Below, piece after piece: positions 1-8,327 of a DNA stretch of 64,000 nt. This stretch comes from Haloferax denitrificans ATCC 35960. Its GTDB lineage: Archaea; Halobacteriota; Halobacteria; Halobacteriales; Haloferacaceae. The translations under genes were made by a program, and so were the position numbers. Every line of letters begins with the position of its first letter. The stretch's first letter is position 1. The notes under the pieces were generated by a model. That model was not told where the DNA came from and made no database searches. It saw nothing but the letters and a program-made list of their open reading frames with translations. The stretch is from the NCBI RefSeq assembly GCF_000337795.1, contig NZ_AOLP01000004.1, positions 1 to 64,000 on the forward strand, given 5' to 3'.

Positions 1-494
1 TTTCAGACGAACCCTTGTGGGGTTGAAGCGCTCGTCGACGTCGTCGACGACGACGCTCGGAACGTTTCAGACGAACCCTTGTGGGTTGAAGCCGTCGGTA
101 GCGGAGCCGGGTGGTCTTCGGGGGTGACAGTTTCAGACGAACCCTTGTGGGGTTGAAGCATTTGGAACCTCTCGACGGGCGCGCGTCGAGGCCCGCGTTT
201 CAGACGAACCCTTGTGGGGTTGAAGCTGTCCGCGCCGTCAGCATCGCCCGAGGCCGCTACGTGTTTCAGACGAACCCTTGTGGGGTTGAAGCACGGGGTC
301 GCCCCCGCCCGGCATCCCGGACTCGGAGTGTTTCAGACGAACCCTTGTGGGGTTGAAGCACGGGGTCGCCCCCGCCCGGCATCCCGGACTCGGAGTGTTT
401 CAGACGAACCCTTGTGGGGTTGAAGCCCCTCAACGGAGGTATGCGCGGTGTCGGTCTCGTCCGCGTTTCAGACGAACCCTTTCGGGATTGAAGC
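1..494 (+). CRISPR. CRISPR array, leader-distal end (8 repeats, 7 spacers)
   Basis: Eight copies of a 30-nt repeat (starts GTTTCAGACGAACCC, ends TTGAAGC) lie at 1-29 (cut by the window edge), 64-92, 130-159, 197-226, 263-292, 330-359, 397-426 and 465-494. Spacers are 34-38 nt. The copy at 64-92 lacks one G of the internal GGGG. The last copy is degenerate in its second half (TTTCGGGATT instead of TTGTGGGGTT), which marks the trailer end, so the leader and cas genes should lie to the left, outside the window. Spacers 293-329 and 360-396 are identical. The repeat resembles those I remember from Haloferax type I-B arrays; the subtype itself is inferred, since no cas gene is visible. Confidence 0.97.
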
Positions 495-595
495 GTCAGC
501 TGAGCTACCGTCCGCTTGAACCGAGCGCGACTCAGACAATCGGGGCGGTCGACGGTCAGCGGCGAAAAACCACGCGAAAGAAACAGACCTCGACG

Positions 596-1654
596 CTACG
601 CCGCCTCGGCGTACATCGCCACCAGCTCGTCCGCGTTCGACTGCCACGAGTAGCGCTCTTCGATGGCCGCTCGGTTCGTCCGACCCATGCGGACGGCTTC
701 CTCGGGATTGGAGACGAGTCGGGCGAGCGCCCGCGCCAGTTCCTCGGCGTCGCCGGGTGTGACGAGAATCCCGCGGTCGTCGGTGATGACCTCGGGGATA
801 CTGCCGACGGGCGTGGTCACGATGGCGTTGCCGCCGGCCATGCCTTCGAGCATGGCGATGGGAAGCCCCTCCGCGTAGGTCGGGAGGACGAACACGGTGC
901 CGCGGCTGATGAGGTCGCGCTTGTCTTCCTCGGAGAGGAAGCCGAGGTACGAGACGTTGTCGTGGGCGGCGGCGACCGCCTCGGCGCGGTCGGCGTGGGG
1001 GCCGCGGCCGCCGATGCTCACCTCGAAGTCGAGACCGGGCGTGGATTCGAGTATCTCGACGGCGTCGAGGAACTCGCGGATGCCCTTGCGCTCGATGAGG
1101 TTCGAGACGAAGACGAGGTGGACGGGGTCGGTCGGGTACGTCGGGTCGTACTCCGCGGGTTCGACGGCGTTGGCCATGACGTGGACTTTTTCCTCGCCGG
1201 CGAGGCGGGAGACGAGCCCGCGCCAGTACTCGGAGAGGACGACCACGTCGTCGACGGCGTCGAAGACGAGCGACTGGAGTCGGCGGACGGCCCGCGAGTC
1301 GGTGGCGAGGAAGTCGTCGAACGACGAGCCGTGGATGTGGAAGACGACGGGGACGCCCCAGACGTACTTCGAAAACAGGGCGAAGAACGCCGCGCGGTAG
1401 AACGAGTAGGTGTGCGACGAGTGGACGTGGACGATGTCCGGGCGTCGCTGGAAGGGAAACAGGGTGACGGCGACGAGCGACGAGAGGAGCATCCGCGCGG
1501 CGAGTTCGAGCCCCTCGCCTTTCGGCGCGGTGTAGCGCGTGTAGACGCGCACGTCCATCCGGTCTTCGAGGTAGCGACGCTGTTCGGTGATGTATCGGTC
1601 GATGCCGCCGGTGCCTTTCGGGCCGACGATGAGGAGTGTTTGCTTGGGCTTCAT
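596..1654 (-). CDS. Glycosyltransferase family 4 (GT-B fold)
   Basis: 352 aa. The N-terminal half carries a glycine-rich loop (GPKGTGGIDR, about residues 11-20) and HVHSSH near 76-81. The C-terminal half has the donor-binding EX7E motif (E262 to E270, within AEGLPIAMLE) and the 'GSIPEV' region usual for GT4 retaining transferases. It would transfer a sugar from a nucleotide-activated donor onto a lipid-linked or growing glycan on the cytoplasmic face. It sits beside a UDP-diamino-uronic acid operon, so it is a candidate user of that sugar, but donor and acceptor cannot be read from sequence. It is transcribed away from the operon, together with the DUF354 gene. Confidence 0.9.
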   Translation of the reverse strand: MKPKQTLLIVGPKGTGGIDRYITEQRRYLEDRMDVRVYTRYTAPKGEGLELAARMLLSSLVAVTLFPFQRRPDIVHVHSSHTYSFYRAAFFALFSKYVWGVPVVFHIHGSSFDDFLATDSRAVRRLQSLVFDAVDDVVVLSEYWRGLVSRLAGEEKVHVMANAVEPAEYDPTYPTDPVHLVFVSNLIERKGIREFLDAVEILESTPGLDFEVSIGGRGPHADRAEAVAAAHDNVSYLGFLSEEDKRDLISRGTVFVLPTYAEGLPIAMLEGMAGGNAIVTTPVGSIPEVITDDRGILVTPGDAEELARALARLVSNPEEAVRMGRTNRAAIEERYSWQSNADELVAMYAEAA

Positions 1655-1845
1655 GGGTTGGTTCTGCGGGTCGTAGTCGAGGAGTCGCGGACTCCGACTC
1701 CGAGTCGCGGGACGCGTCGAGGCGGGCGCGAGCGCGCGCCGGTCGATACGCGAAAATTGGGCGGTTCGGGGGTTAGTTATGGGTCGATTGACCGCCTTCT
1801 CGGGGACAGAATCACCGGTTGGGGCTTCGATGGCGCCGGCGACGA

Positions 1846-2925
1846 CTACGCCGGGACGGTGTGTCGCGTCAGCGAGTCCACCGTCTCGACGGAGCCGTAG
1901 TTCAGCGCCACTTGGACGATGACGTCGGTGAGGTTGACTTTGTCCGCGAGGAACGCGTCGCGCTTTTCGGCCCAGCGGGCCTTCGCGCCGTCGTCGGCGA
2001 GGAGTTCCTCGGCGCGGGCCATCACGTCGTCGAACGACTTGAGGTTGGAGATGAGCCCCTGCCGTTCGAGTTCGACGAAGTTGCCCATGTCGTCGTCGCC
2101 GACGAAGGAGTTCGACCGGATGGCGGGCGTCCCGAGGAGCGCCGCCTCAGTGACCATGGTCTGGGTGTCGGCGACGAGCAGGCTCGCCTCGGCGAGCACG
2201 TCGTGGACGAGCGCGGGGTGGAAGTCGAACGGGCGGGTATCGAGGTCGCCGTCGCGGCGCTCCTCGCTCTCGTCGAGGACGAAGACGGTCGCGCGCTCGC
2301 CCAGCATCGAGATGAGTTCGCGGCGGCGCTCGGGCGTAAAGCCGCCGTGGCCGACATCGTGGTGCGAGCCGAACGCGTTGAACCGGACGACGACGAACTG
2401 CTCGTCGGGGTCGAGGCCGAGTTCGGCCCGGATGTCGACCGAGGGCTCGTACACGTCGGGGTGGAGATACGCCGTCTCTTTGAACCCGCGGAACTGGTAG
2501 TGGTTGTCCGCGAGGTCCTTCCCGAAGGTGTGCGGCGTCAGAATCGCCTTGGCGAACGGCCGGGAGACGACGTGGTCCAGCGAGGTCGGCTCGGAGTCGA
2601 GGAGAAGGACCACGGGCGTCCGCGAGACGGCTCCCGCGTGGGCCGCGTAGCCGCCCATCCCGAAGATGAGGTCGGGCTTGAATCGCCGCACGGCGCGGAA
2701 GATGTTGACGTAGTGGAACGGGAGCGATTTGAAAAGCGAGTACTTCGTCGTCCCGCAGGAGCCGTAAATCTCGTGCGGGAGCTCGTAGTATTCGAGGAGG
2801 TCTTTGGTACAGCCGTAGTCGCGGCCGAGGACGAGCACGTCGTGGCCCATCGCCTGAAGCTCTCTGACGGCGTACTTGTAGAGGTGAACGTGCGCGGGCG
2901 TGTTGGTGAAGAACAGGTATCGCAT
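1846..2925 (-). CDS. DUF354 family protein (glycosyltransferase/epimerase-like)
   Basis: About 359 aa starting MRYLFFTNTPAHVHLYK. An upstream in-frame ATG at 2943 exists, but a TATA-like TATAA (2961-2965, minus strand) lies about 36 nt before 2925, which fits a leaderless transcript from 2925. The fold resembles GT-B/UDP-GlcNAc 2-epimerase proteins: 'FGMGGYAAHAG' in the middle and 'DTQTMVTEAALLGTPAIR' in the C-terminal half are typical of the archaeal DUF354 family. The reaction is unknown. Its placement beside a GT4 gene and the sugar-nucleotide operon suggests a role in surface glycan assembly. Confidence 0.8.
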   Translation of the reverse strand: MRYLFFTNTPAHVHLYKYAVRELQAMGHDVLVLGRDYGCTKDLLEYYELPHEIYGSCGTTKYSLFKSLPFHYVNIFRAVRRFKPDLIFGMGGYAAHAGAVSRTPVVLLLDSEPTSLDHVVSRPFAKAILTPHTFGKDLADNHYQFRGFKETAYLHPDVYEPSVDIRAELGLDPDEQFVVVRFNAFGSHHDVGHGGFTPERRRELISMLGERATVFVLDESEERRDGDLDTRPFDFHPALVHDVLAEASLLVADTQTMVTEAALLGTPAIRSNSFVGDDDMGNFVELERQGLISNLKSFDDVMARAEELLADDGAKARWAEKRDAFLADKVNLTDVIVQVALNYGSVETVDSLTRHTVPA

Positions 2926-3375
2926 ACTCTCTGGCGGTTCCACGCGCCCCGCGAGAGTAGTTATACGGCGTCTACCCGCCGACTCCGGTCGAATCGACGC
3001 CCGTTCCCGGCCGCGAAAATCGCCCCGGAGTCGTTACGGTCGCCATAACAAAATCCGGACGAGCACTCGGGTTCCCTGACCGGGCGCTCGCGCGCCGTTT
3101 CGCCTCCTCCGCACCCGACGCGGACAGAACATCCGCACCCGACGCGGGAGGACGTCTCACCCTCCACGACCGACCGCGACGCGCCCCACAAACCAGATGT
3201 CCCAGACGCCTATCCCCACACACCCCCCGCGACGACGACCCGCCGACACGGACGCGACGACGCGGGGTCACTCGACCGGAACGACGAACCGCCGGCACGC
3301 GACGGCGGCTCGACCGACCGCAACGACGGGCCGACCGACCGCAACGACGAGCCGACCGACCGGGAGCGACCGCTG
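2926..3375. other. Intergenic region with promoter elements and a 21-nt tandem repeat
   Basis: This 450-nt stretch separates the minus-strand glycan genes from the plus-strand cluster. It contains the TATA-like site for the DUF354 gene (2961-2965), one copy of the recurrent CATAACAAA motif (3044-3052) and a 21-nt tandem repeat (3311-3331 and 3332-3352, followed by a partial copy). The plus-strand frame of the next gene stays open back to 3049 but offers no ATG or GTG before 3376. I see no convincing gene here. Confidence 0.6.
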
Positions 3376-3963
3376 ATGTTCCCGTGGGAACACGCCGCCG
3401 TCGGCTACATCCTCGTCTCGCTGTGGGCGCGGGTGACCGGCCGGAAACTCGACGGCTGGGCCGCGCTGGCGGTGCTCGTCGGAACGCAGTTCCCCGACCT
3501 CGTCGACAAGCCGCTGGCGTGGTCGTTCGGCGTCCTCCCGAGCGGTATCTCGATGGCGCACTCGATTCTCGTCTCGGTTCCGTTCTCGATAGTCGTCGTG
3601 GCCGTCGCGCGGCGCTACGGGGCGACGACGGTCGGGGTCGCGTTCGCCCTCGGCTACCTCTCGCACATCCCCGCGGACCTGCTGTACAACGGCTTTTTCT
3701 TCGGGAACTACGACGTGATTCGGGCGTTCCTCTGGCCGCTGTCCCACGGGAGCGAGTCGTCGATGGGCGGCTTCTTCGCCCAGACGTGGTTCTACCTGCG
3801 CCGGTTCGTCGTGTTCCTCCGCCGGCCCGAGGCGTGGATTCTGGTCGCGTTCGAACTCGCGTTGCTCGGGAGCGCCGTCTGGCTCTGGCTCGGCGACGGC
3901 GCTCCCGGCGTGGGGCTTCTCAAGCGCTCTGTGACCGGAATCCGCCGCGGCGTTACGAAGTGA
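3376..3963 (+). CDS. Membrane-bound metal-dependent hydrolase (YdjM/DUF457-like)
   Basis: 195 aa with about five hydrophobic segments. Conserved polar residues are placed as in the YdjM/YbcI-type integral membrane hydrolases: an early His (PWEHAAVGY), 'FPDLVDKPL' with paired Asp near 39-42, 'SHIPAD' around 95-100 and a later His. The family is thought to be metal-dependent and is often found in haloarchaeal envelope loci; its substrate is not known. It is the first plus-strand gene before the sugar-nucleotide operon, but a 180-nt gap with a CATAACAAA motif (3994-4002) separates it from the operon, so it may be transcribed separately. Confidence 0.8.
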   Translation: MFPWEHAAVGYILVSLWARVTGRKLDGWAALAVLVGTQFPDLVDKPLAWSFGVLPSGISMAHSILVSVPFSIVVVAVARRYGATTVGVAFALGYLSHIPADLLYNGFFFGNYDVIRAFLWPLSHGSESSMGGFFAQTWFYLRRFVVFLRRPEAWILVAFELALLGSAVWLWLGDGAPGVGLLKRSVTGIRRGVTK

Positions 3964-4145
3964 CTGCGACCGGAATCCGGGCGGCAATCACTCCATAACA
4001 AAGCCCTCACCGAGACTGAATTTCGCTAAGGCAGGCAGACTCCCCGCCGACATGATATGAGATTCCAGATTTTCCAGTCGACCCGGCCGACCGCCGAGTC
4101 GACACAGACGGCCGACGGAGCGCGACCGACGCGAGGTGGACGCAG

Positions 4146-4721
4146 ATGAGCGCCGAGGTGGGCGTCGAGTCCCACGTCGACGACGGCGTCACCATCGGCT
4201 ACGGCGACGGCGACGACCCGGTCATCGGCGACCGGGCGCGAATCCGCGCCGGCACCATCGTCTACGACGACGTGACCATCGGCGACGACTTCGTCACCGG
4301 CCACAACGTCCTCGTCCGCGAGCACACGACCATCGGCGACGAGGTGCTTCTCGGGACCGAGACGGTCGTCGACGGCACCACGACCATCGGGTCGCGCGTG
4401 AGCATCCAGACGAACGTCTACATCCCCACCAACACCCGCATCGGCGACGACGTGTTCGTCGGGCCGGGCGTGGTGATGACGAACGACCCCTATCCGGTCC
4501 GCACCGACGCGGAACTGGTCGGGCCGATAATCGAGAACCACGCCTCGATCGGCGCGAACGCGACGCTCCTCCCCGGCGTGACCGTCGGCGAGGGCGCGTT
4601 CGTCGCCGCGGGCGCGCTCGTCGTGAACGACGTGCCGCCGCGAACCCTCGCCGTGGGCGTCCCCGCCGTCCACCGCGAGCTACCGGAACAACTGCGGGGA
4701 GAAAACAGGATACGACGATGA
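4146..4721 (+). CDS. Left-handed beta-helix N-acetyltransferase (WbpD-like)
   Basis: 191 aa made almost entirely of hexapeptide repeats ([IV]GDxxxI...), the left-handed beta-helix of LbH acyltransferases. The insertion 'VVMTNDPYPVRTD' and the closing 'PPRTLAVGVPAV' match the WbpD/PglD-like acetyltransferases that N-acetylate amino-sugar nucleotides. In this context the likely substrate is the UDP-3-amino sugar made by the next gene. Its stop overlaps the next start (ATGA, 4718-4721). It is the first gene of a five-gene overlapping run that corresponds to WbpD, E, B, A and I functions. Assignment of the exact sugar is inference. Confidence 0.9.
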   Translation: MSAEVGVESHVDDGVTIGYGDGDDPVIGDRARIRAGTIVYDDVTIGDDFVTGHNVLVREHTTIGDEVLLGTETVVDGTTTIGSRVSIQTNVYIPTNTRIGDDVFVGPGVVMTNDPYPVRTDAELVGPIIENHASIGANATLLPGVTVGEGAFVAAGALVVNDVPPRTLAVGVPAVHRELPEQLRGENRIRR

Positions 4722-5821
4722 GTTCAGACCACATCCCCATCGCCGCGCCCCAGCTCGGCGCGGCCGAACGGGACCGAGTTGCCGCCGTCCTCGAAAGCGG
4801 CATGATAGCCGACGGCCCCGAGGTTCGGGGCTTCGAACGGGAGTTCGCCGACTACTGCGGGGCCGACCACGGCGTCGCCACCTCGAACGGGACGACGGCG
4901 CTCCACGCCGCGCTCCACGCCCTCGGCGTCGGCCCCGGCGACCGCGTCCTGACGACGCCCTTCACGTTCATCGCGACGGCCAACGCCGTCGCATTCACGG
5001 GGGCCGAGGTGGGCTTCGTCGACATCGACCCGCGGACGTACAACATCGACCCCGACGCGCTCGAAGCGCGGCTCAGAGCCGGCGAGCAGGTGGACGCGGT
5101 CATCGCGGTCCACCTCTACGGCCTCCCGGCGGACATGACGCGCCTCGTGGAACTCGCCGAGGAGTACGACTTCCTGCTCGTCGAGGACGCCGCGCAGGCC
5201 CACGGCGCTGAAGTCGAGGGACGCCGCGTCGGCTCCTTCGGCGACGCCGCGTGCTTCTCGTTCTACCCGACGAAGAACATGACCACGAGCGAGGGCGGGG
5301 TGATTACGACCAACCACGCCGAGGTCGCCGAGCGCGCCGCCCGGTTCGTGGACCACGGCCGCGTCTCCGGCTACGAACACGCCGAGGTCGGCCACAACTT
5401 CCGCATGACGAGCATCGCCGCGGCCATCGGCCGGGTCCAGCTCGAACGCCTCCCCGAGTTCACGCGCGCGAGGCAGGCCAACGCCGCCGCGCTCACGGAG
5501 TACCTCGAAGAGTCGCCGGTCACGACGCCCCACACGCCGCCGGACCGGACCCACGTCTTCCACCAGTACACCGTCGCCTGCGACGGTATCGAGCGCGACG
5601 CCCTCAAGTCGTACCTCGACGCGAAGGGCATCGCCACGGGCGTCTACTACCCGAAGCCCGTCCACAAGCAACCCGCGTACGAACACCTCGCGGTGTCGGC
5701 CCCCGTCGCGGAGGAAGCCGCGGAACGGGTGCTTTCGCTCCCGGTCCACCCCGGACTCAGCGAGGCCGACGTGGAGCGCGTCGGGACTGCGGTCGCCAAC
5801 TACGCGGAGGTGGCGAGGTGA
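4718..5821 (+). CDS. DegT/DnrJ/EryC1 family PLP aminotransferase (WbpE-like)
   Basis: 367 aa, starting in the ATGA overlap. Family hallmarks in order are 'SNGTTALHAALHALG' (cofactor phosphate binding), 'VEDAAQAHGA' (Asp holding the pyridine nitrogen) and 'FYPTKNMTTSEGG', whose Lys186 should form the Schiff base. The C-terminal 'GVYYPKPVHKQPAY' is typical of sugar aminotransferases. It would transfer an amino group onto the 3-keto position of a UDP-sugar produced by the downstream Gfo/Idh oxidoreductase. It overlaps the next gene by GTGA (5818-5821), so translation is probably coupled. Confidence 0.93.
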   Translation: MSSDHIPIAAPQLGAAERDRVAAVLESGMIADGPEVRGFEREFADYCGADHGVATSNGTTALHAALHALGVGPGDRVLTTPFTFIATANAVAFTGAEVGFVDIDPRTYNIDPDALEARLRAGEQVDAVIAVHLYGLPADMTRLVELAEEYDFLLVEDAAQAHGAEVEGRRVGSFGDAACFSFYPTKNMTTSEGGVITTNHAEVAERAARFVDHGRVSGYEHAEVGHNFRMTSIAAAIGRVQLERLPEFTRARQANAAALTEYLEESPVTTPHTPPDRTHVFHQYTVACDGIERDALKSYLDAKGIATGVYYPKPVHKQPAYEHLAVSAPVAEEAAERVLSLPVHPGLSEADVERVGTAVANYAEVAR

Positions 5822-6894
5822 GCCGAGAACCCGCCGGGCTCCGCGCCGACGGCGGTCACGAGCGCCCGGTACGAGCGGGCGTTATCGGCGTCGGGTCGAT
5901 GGGAACCAACCACGCGCGGGTCTACGCGGAGCTTCGCGACGTCGAACTGGTCGGCGTCGCCGACGCGGACGTAGACCGCGCCGCAGAGGTCGCCGCCGAC
6001 TTCGGCACCGACGCGTACGGCATCGAGGACCTGCTCGACCGCGTGGACGTGGTGACGGTCGCGGTGCCGACGCCCTATCACGAATCGGTCGCCCGGCAGT
6101 GCATCGACGCCGGCGTCCACGCGCTCGTCGAGAAACCCTTCGTCGACGACCTCGACGCGGGCGCTGAGTTGGCCGCGCTCGCGGAGGACCGCGGCGTCGT
6201 GCTCCAAGTCGGCCACATCGAGCGGTTCAACCCGGCCGTCCGCGCCCTGCCCGACCTCCTCGACGGCGTCGACCCCATCGCCATCACCGCGAACCGGCTC
6301 GGCCCGCCGCTGAACCGCGAGATGGGCGACGGCGTCGTCATGGACCTCATGATTCACGACATCGACGTGGTGCTGTCGCTGGTGGGCGCGGAGGTCGACC
6401 GCGTGGCCGCGACCGCCACGCCCGACGAGCAGTACGCGACGGCGCAGTTGACCTTCGAGAACGGCGTCATCGCCTCGCTCACGGCGAGTCGGCTCACCCA
6501 GCAGAAGACGCGGACGCTCGATATCACCGCGCGCGACCGGCTCATCCGGGTCGACTACCTGAACCAGTCGGTCCAGATTTTCCGCCAGTCGCGGCCGGAC
6601 TACCTCCGGGACAACGGGGGCGTCCGCTACCGCCACGAGGTGGTCATGGAACAGCCGATGATTTCCACCGGCGAGCCGCTGAAGCGCGAGCTACAGGCGT
6701 TCGTCGACGCCGCGACCGACGGCGGCCCGGTCCTCGTCTCGCCGGCCGACGGCCTGCGCGCAATCGACCTCGCCCGGCGCATCGAGGCCGACGCCGAATC
6801 GACGGTTCGGAGCGTCGAGACCGCTGAGAACGCGGAGAACGCGGAGACCGCTGAGAACGCGGAGAACGCGGACTCCTCGGAGGGCCGGCAATGA
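5818..6894 (+). CDS. Gfo/Idh/MocA family oxidoreductase (WbpB-like)
   Basis: 358 aa from a GTG inside the stop of the preceding gene. The N-terminal Rossmann fold has 'AGVIGVGSMGTNHARVY' and the family signature 'EKPF' (VEKPFVDD). A 'GHIERFNPAV' segment and 'LMIHDIDVVLSL' supply the usual catalytic region. It would oxidise C3 of a UDP-uronic acid so that the aminotransferase can act. The C-terminus carries an unusual run of short Glu-Asn-Ala-type repeats encoded at about 6826-6875, probably a slipped tandem repeat. The next gene starts in the ATGA at 6891-6894. Confidence 0.92.
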   Translation: MSREPAGLRADGGHERPVRAGVIGVGSMGTNHARVYAELRDVELVGVADADVDRAAEVAADFGTDAYGIEDLLDRVDVVTVAVPTPYHESVARQCIDAGVHALVEKPFVDDLDAGAELAALAEDRGVVLQVGHIERFNPAVRALPDLLDGVDPIAITANRLGPPLNREMGDGVVMDLMIHDIDVVLSLVGAEVDRVAATATPDEQYATAQLTFENGVIASLTASRLTQQKTRTLDITARDRLIRVDYLNQSVQIFRQSRPDYLRDNGGVRYRHEVVMEQPMISTGEPLKRELQAFVDAATDGGPVLVSPADGLRAIDLARRIEADAESTVRSVETAENAENAETAENAENADSSEGRQ

Positions 6895-8327
6895 GCCGCG
6901 AGCGACCCGGACTGTACGGCTCCGACCGCTCGCCCGACGAACAGACGCGGGCCCTGCGCGCCGGCGAGGTCCCCGTCGCGGTGTACGGCCTCGGCAAGAT
7001 GGGCCTCCCGCTGGCGGCCGTCTACGCCCGCGCGACGGGCAACGTCACCGGCGTCGACATCAGCGAGGACGTGGTCCGCGGCGTCAACGACGGCGAGTGC
7101 CACGTGGCGAAGGAACCTGGACTGCCCGAACTAGTCGCCGAGCAGTCCGAACGCGGCGCGCTCCGGGCGACCACCGACGGCGTCGCCGCGGCCGAATCCG
7201 CGGCGATTCACGTCATCATCGTCCCGACCCCGCTGACCGACGACCGCGACCCCGACCTCGCGGCGTTCGAGGCCGTCCTCGACAGCATCGCGCGGGGACT
7301 CGCGCCCGGCGACCTCGTCGTCGTCGAGTGCACCGTCCCGCCGGGGACGAGCAAAGACCTCGTCGTCCCGTACCTCGCGGACCGAAGCGGCCTCTCGGCC
7401 GGCGAGTTCGGCGTGGCGTTCTGCCCCGAGCGAACCTCGTCGGGGCGAGCGCTCCGCGACATCACCGAGTCGCACCCGAAAATCGTCGGCGGCGTCGACG
7501 CCGAGAGCACCCGCGTCGCGGCGCTCGTCTACGGCGAGCTAACCTCGAACGAGGTGATTCCCGTGCGCGACGCGACGACCGCGGAGGCCGTGAAGCTGTT
7601 CGAGGGCGTCTACCGCGACGTGAACATCGCGCTCGCCAACGAGCTCGCGCGGCTCCGCGACGACCTCGGCATCGACGTGACCGAGGCCATCGACGCGGCC
7701 AACACCCAGCCGTACTGCGACATCCACGCGCCCGGCCCGGGCGTCGGCGGCCACTGCATCCCGTGGTACCCGTACTTCATCACGAGCCGAGTCGAGGCCG
7801 AGACGCCCCTGCTCCTGACCGCCCGCGAGGTCAACGACAGCATGCCGGCGTTCACCGCCGACAAACTCCGCGACGAGTTGGCCGCGGCGGGACGCGAGAT
7901 TCGGGGCGCGACCGTCGCCGTCCTCGGCGTCACCTACCGCCCCGGCGTCGCCGAGACCCGCGCGACGCCCGCCGCGGGCGTCATCGACCGGCTGAACGAC
8001 TTCGGCGCGACCGTCCTCGCGGTCGACCCGATGCTCTCCGACGAGGTCGTCGCGTCCTTCGGCGCGACCCCCGTCGCGCTCGCCGACCTGCCGACCCGCG
8101 CTATCGACGCGGCCGTGGTCGTCACGCCGCACGAGGAGTTCGACGGCATCGACTGGGCCGCCTTCGACGACCTCGTCGTCGTCGACGGCCGCGGCACCCT
8201 CGGCGACATCGGCCACCGCGTGTACGAAATCGGCGGCGGGCCGCGGGGCGAGTCGGCAAAGGCCGACGCCGACGACGTCGACCCCGAGATTGCGGCCGAC
8301 TCGGCGCACGGGGGGCCGGGCCGATGA
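6891..8327 (+). CDS. Nucleotide-sugar 6-dehydrogenase (UDP-GlcNAc/ManNAc dehydrogenase, WbpA/WecC-like)
   Basis: 478 aa of the UDP-glucose/GDP-mannose dehydrogenase family. The NAD-binding loop is 'VYGLGKMGLPLAAVYA' (about residues 31-46), followed by 'VECTVPPGTS'. The catalytic Cys289 lies in 'GPGVGGHCIPWYP', and the C-terminal UDP-binding domain has 'AVLGVTYRPGVAETR'. It oxidises the C6 hydroxyl of UDP-GlcNAc or UDP-ManNAc to the uronic acid with two NAD+. With the neighbouring aminotransferase, oxidoreductase and acetyltransferase it best fits the WbpA step. The acidic tail after about residue 445 is extra. It overlaps wecB by ATGA (8324-8327). Confidence 0.93.
   Translation: MSRERPGLYGSDRSPDEQTRALRAGEVPVAVYGLGKMGLPLAAVYARATGNVTGVDISEDVVRGVNDGECHVAKEPGLPELVAEQSERGALRATTDGVAAAESAAIHVIIVPTPLTDDRDPDLAAFEAVLDSIARGLAPGDLVVVECTVPPGTSKDLVVPYLADRSGLSAGEFGVAFCPERTSSGRALRDITESHPKIVGGVDAESTRVAALVYGELTSNEVIPVRDATTAEAVKLFEGVYRDVNIALANELARLRDDLGIDVTEAIDAANTQPYCDIHAPGPGVGGHCIPWYPYFITSRVEAETPLLLTAREVNDSMPAFTADKLRDELAAAGREIRGATVAVLGVTYRPGVAETRATPAAGVIDRLNDFGATVLAVDPMLSDEVVASFGATPVALADLPTRAIDAAVVVTPHEEFDGIDWAAFDDLVVVDGRGTLGDIGHRVYEIGGGPRGESAKADADDVDPEIAADSAHGGPGR

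Noticed and set aside
111..1900. Open frames running through the CRISPR array and opposite the glycosyltransferase gene
   Set aside because: They read through identical repeats and through the antisense strand of a clear GT4 gene; no family-like sequence.
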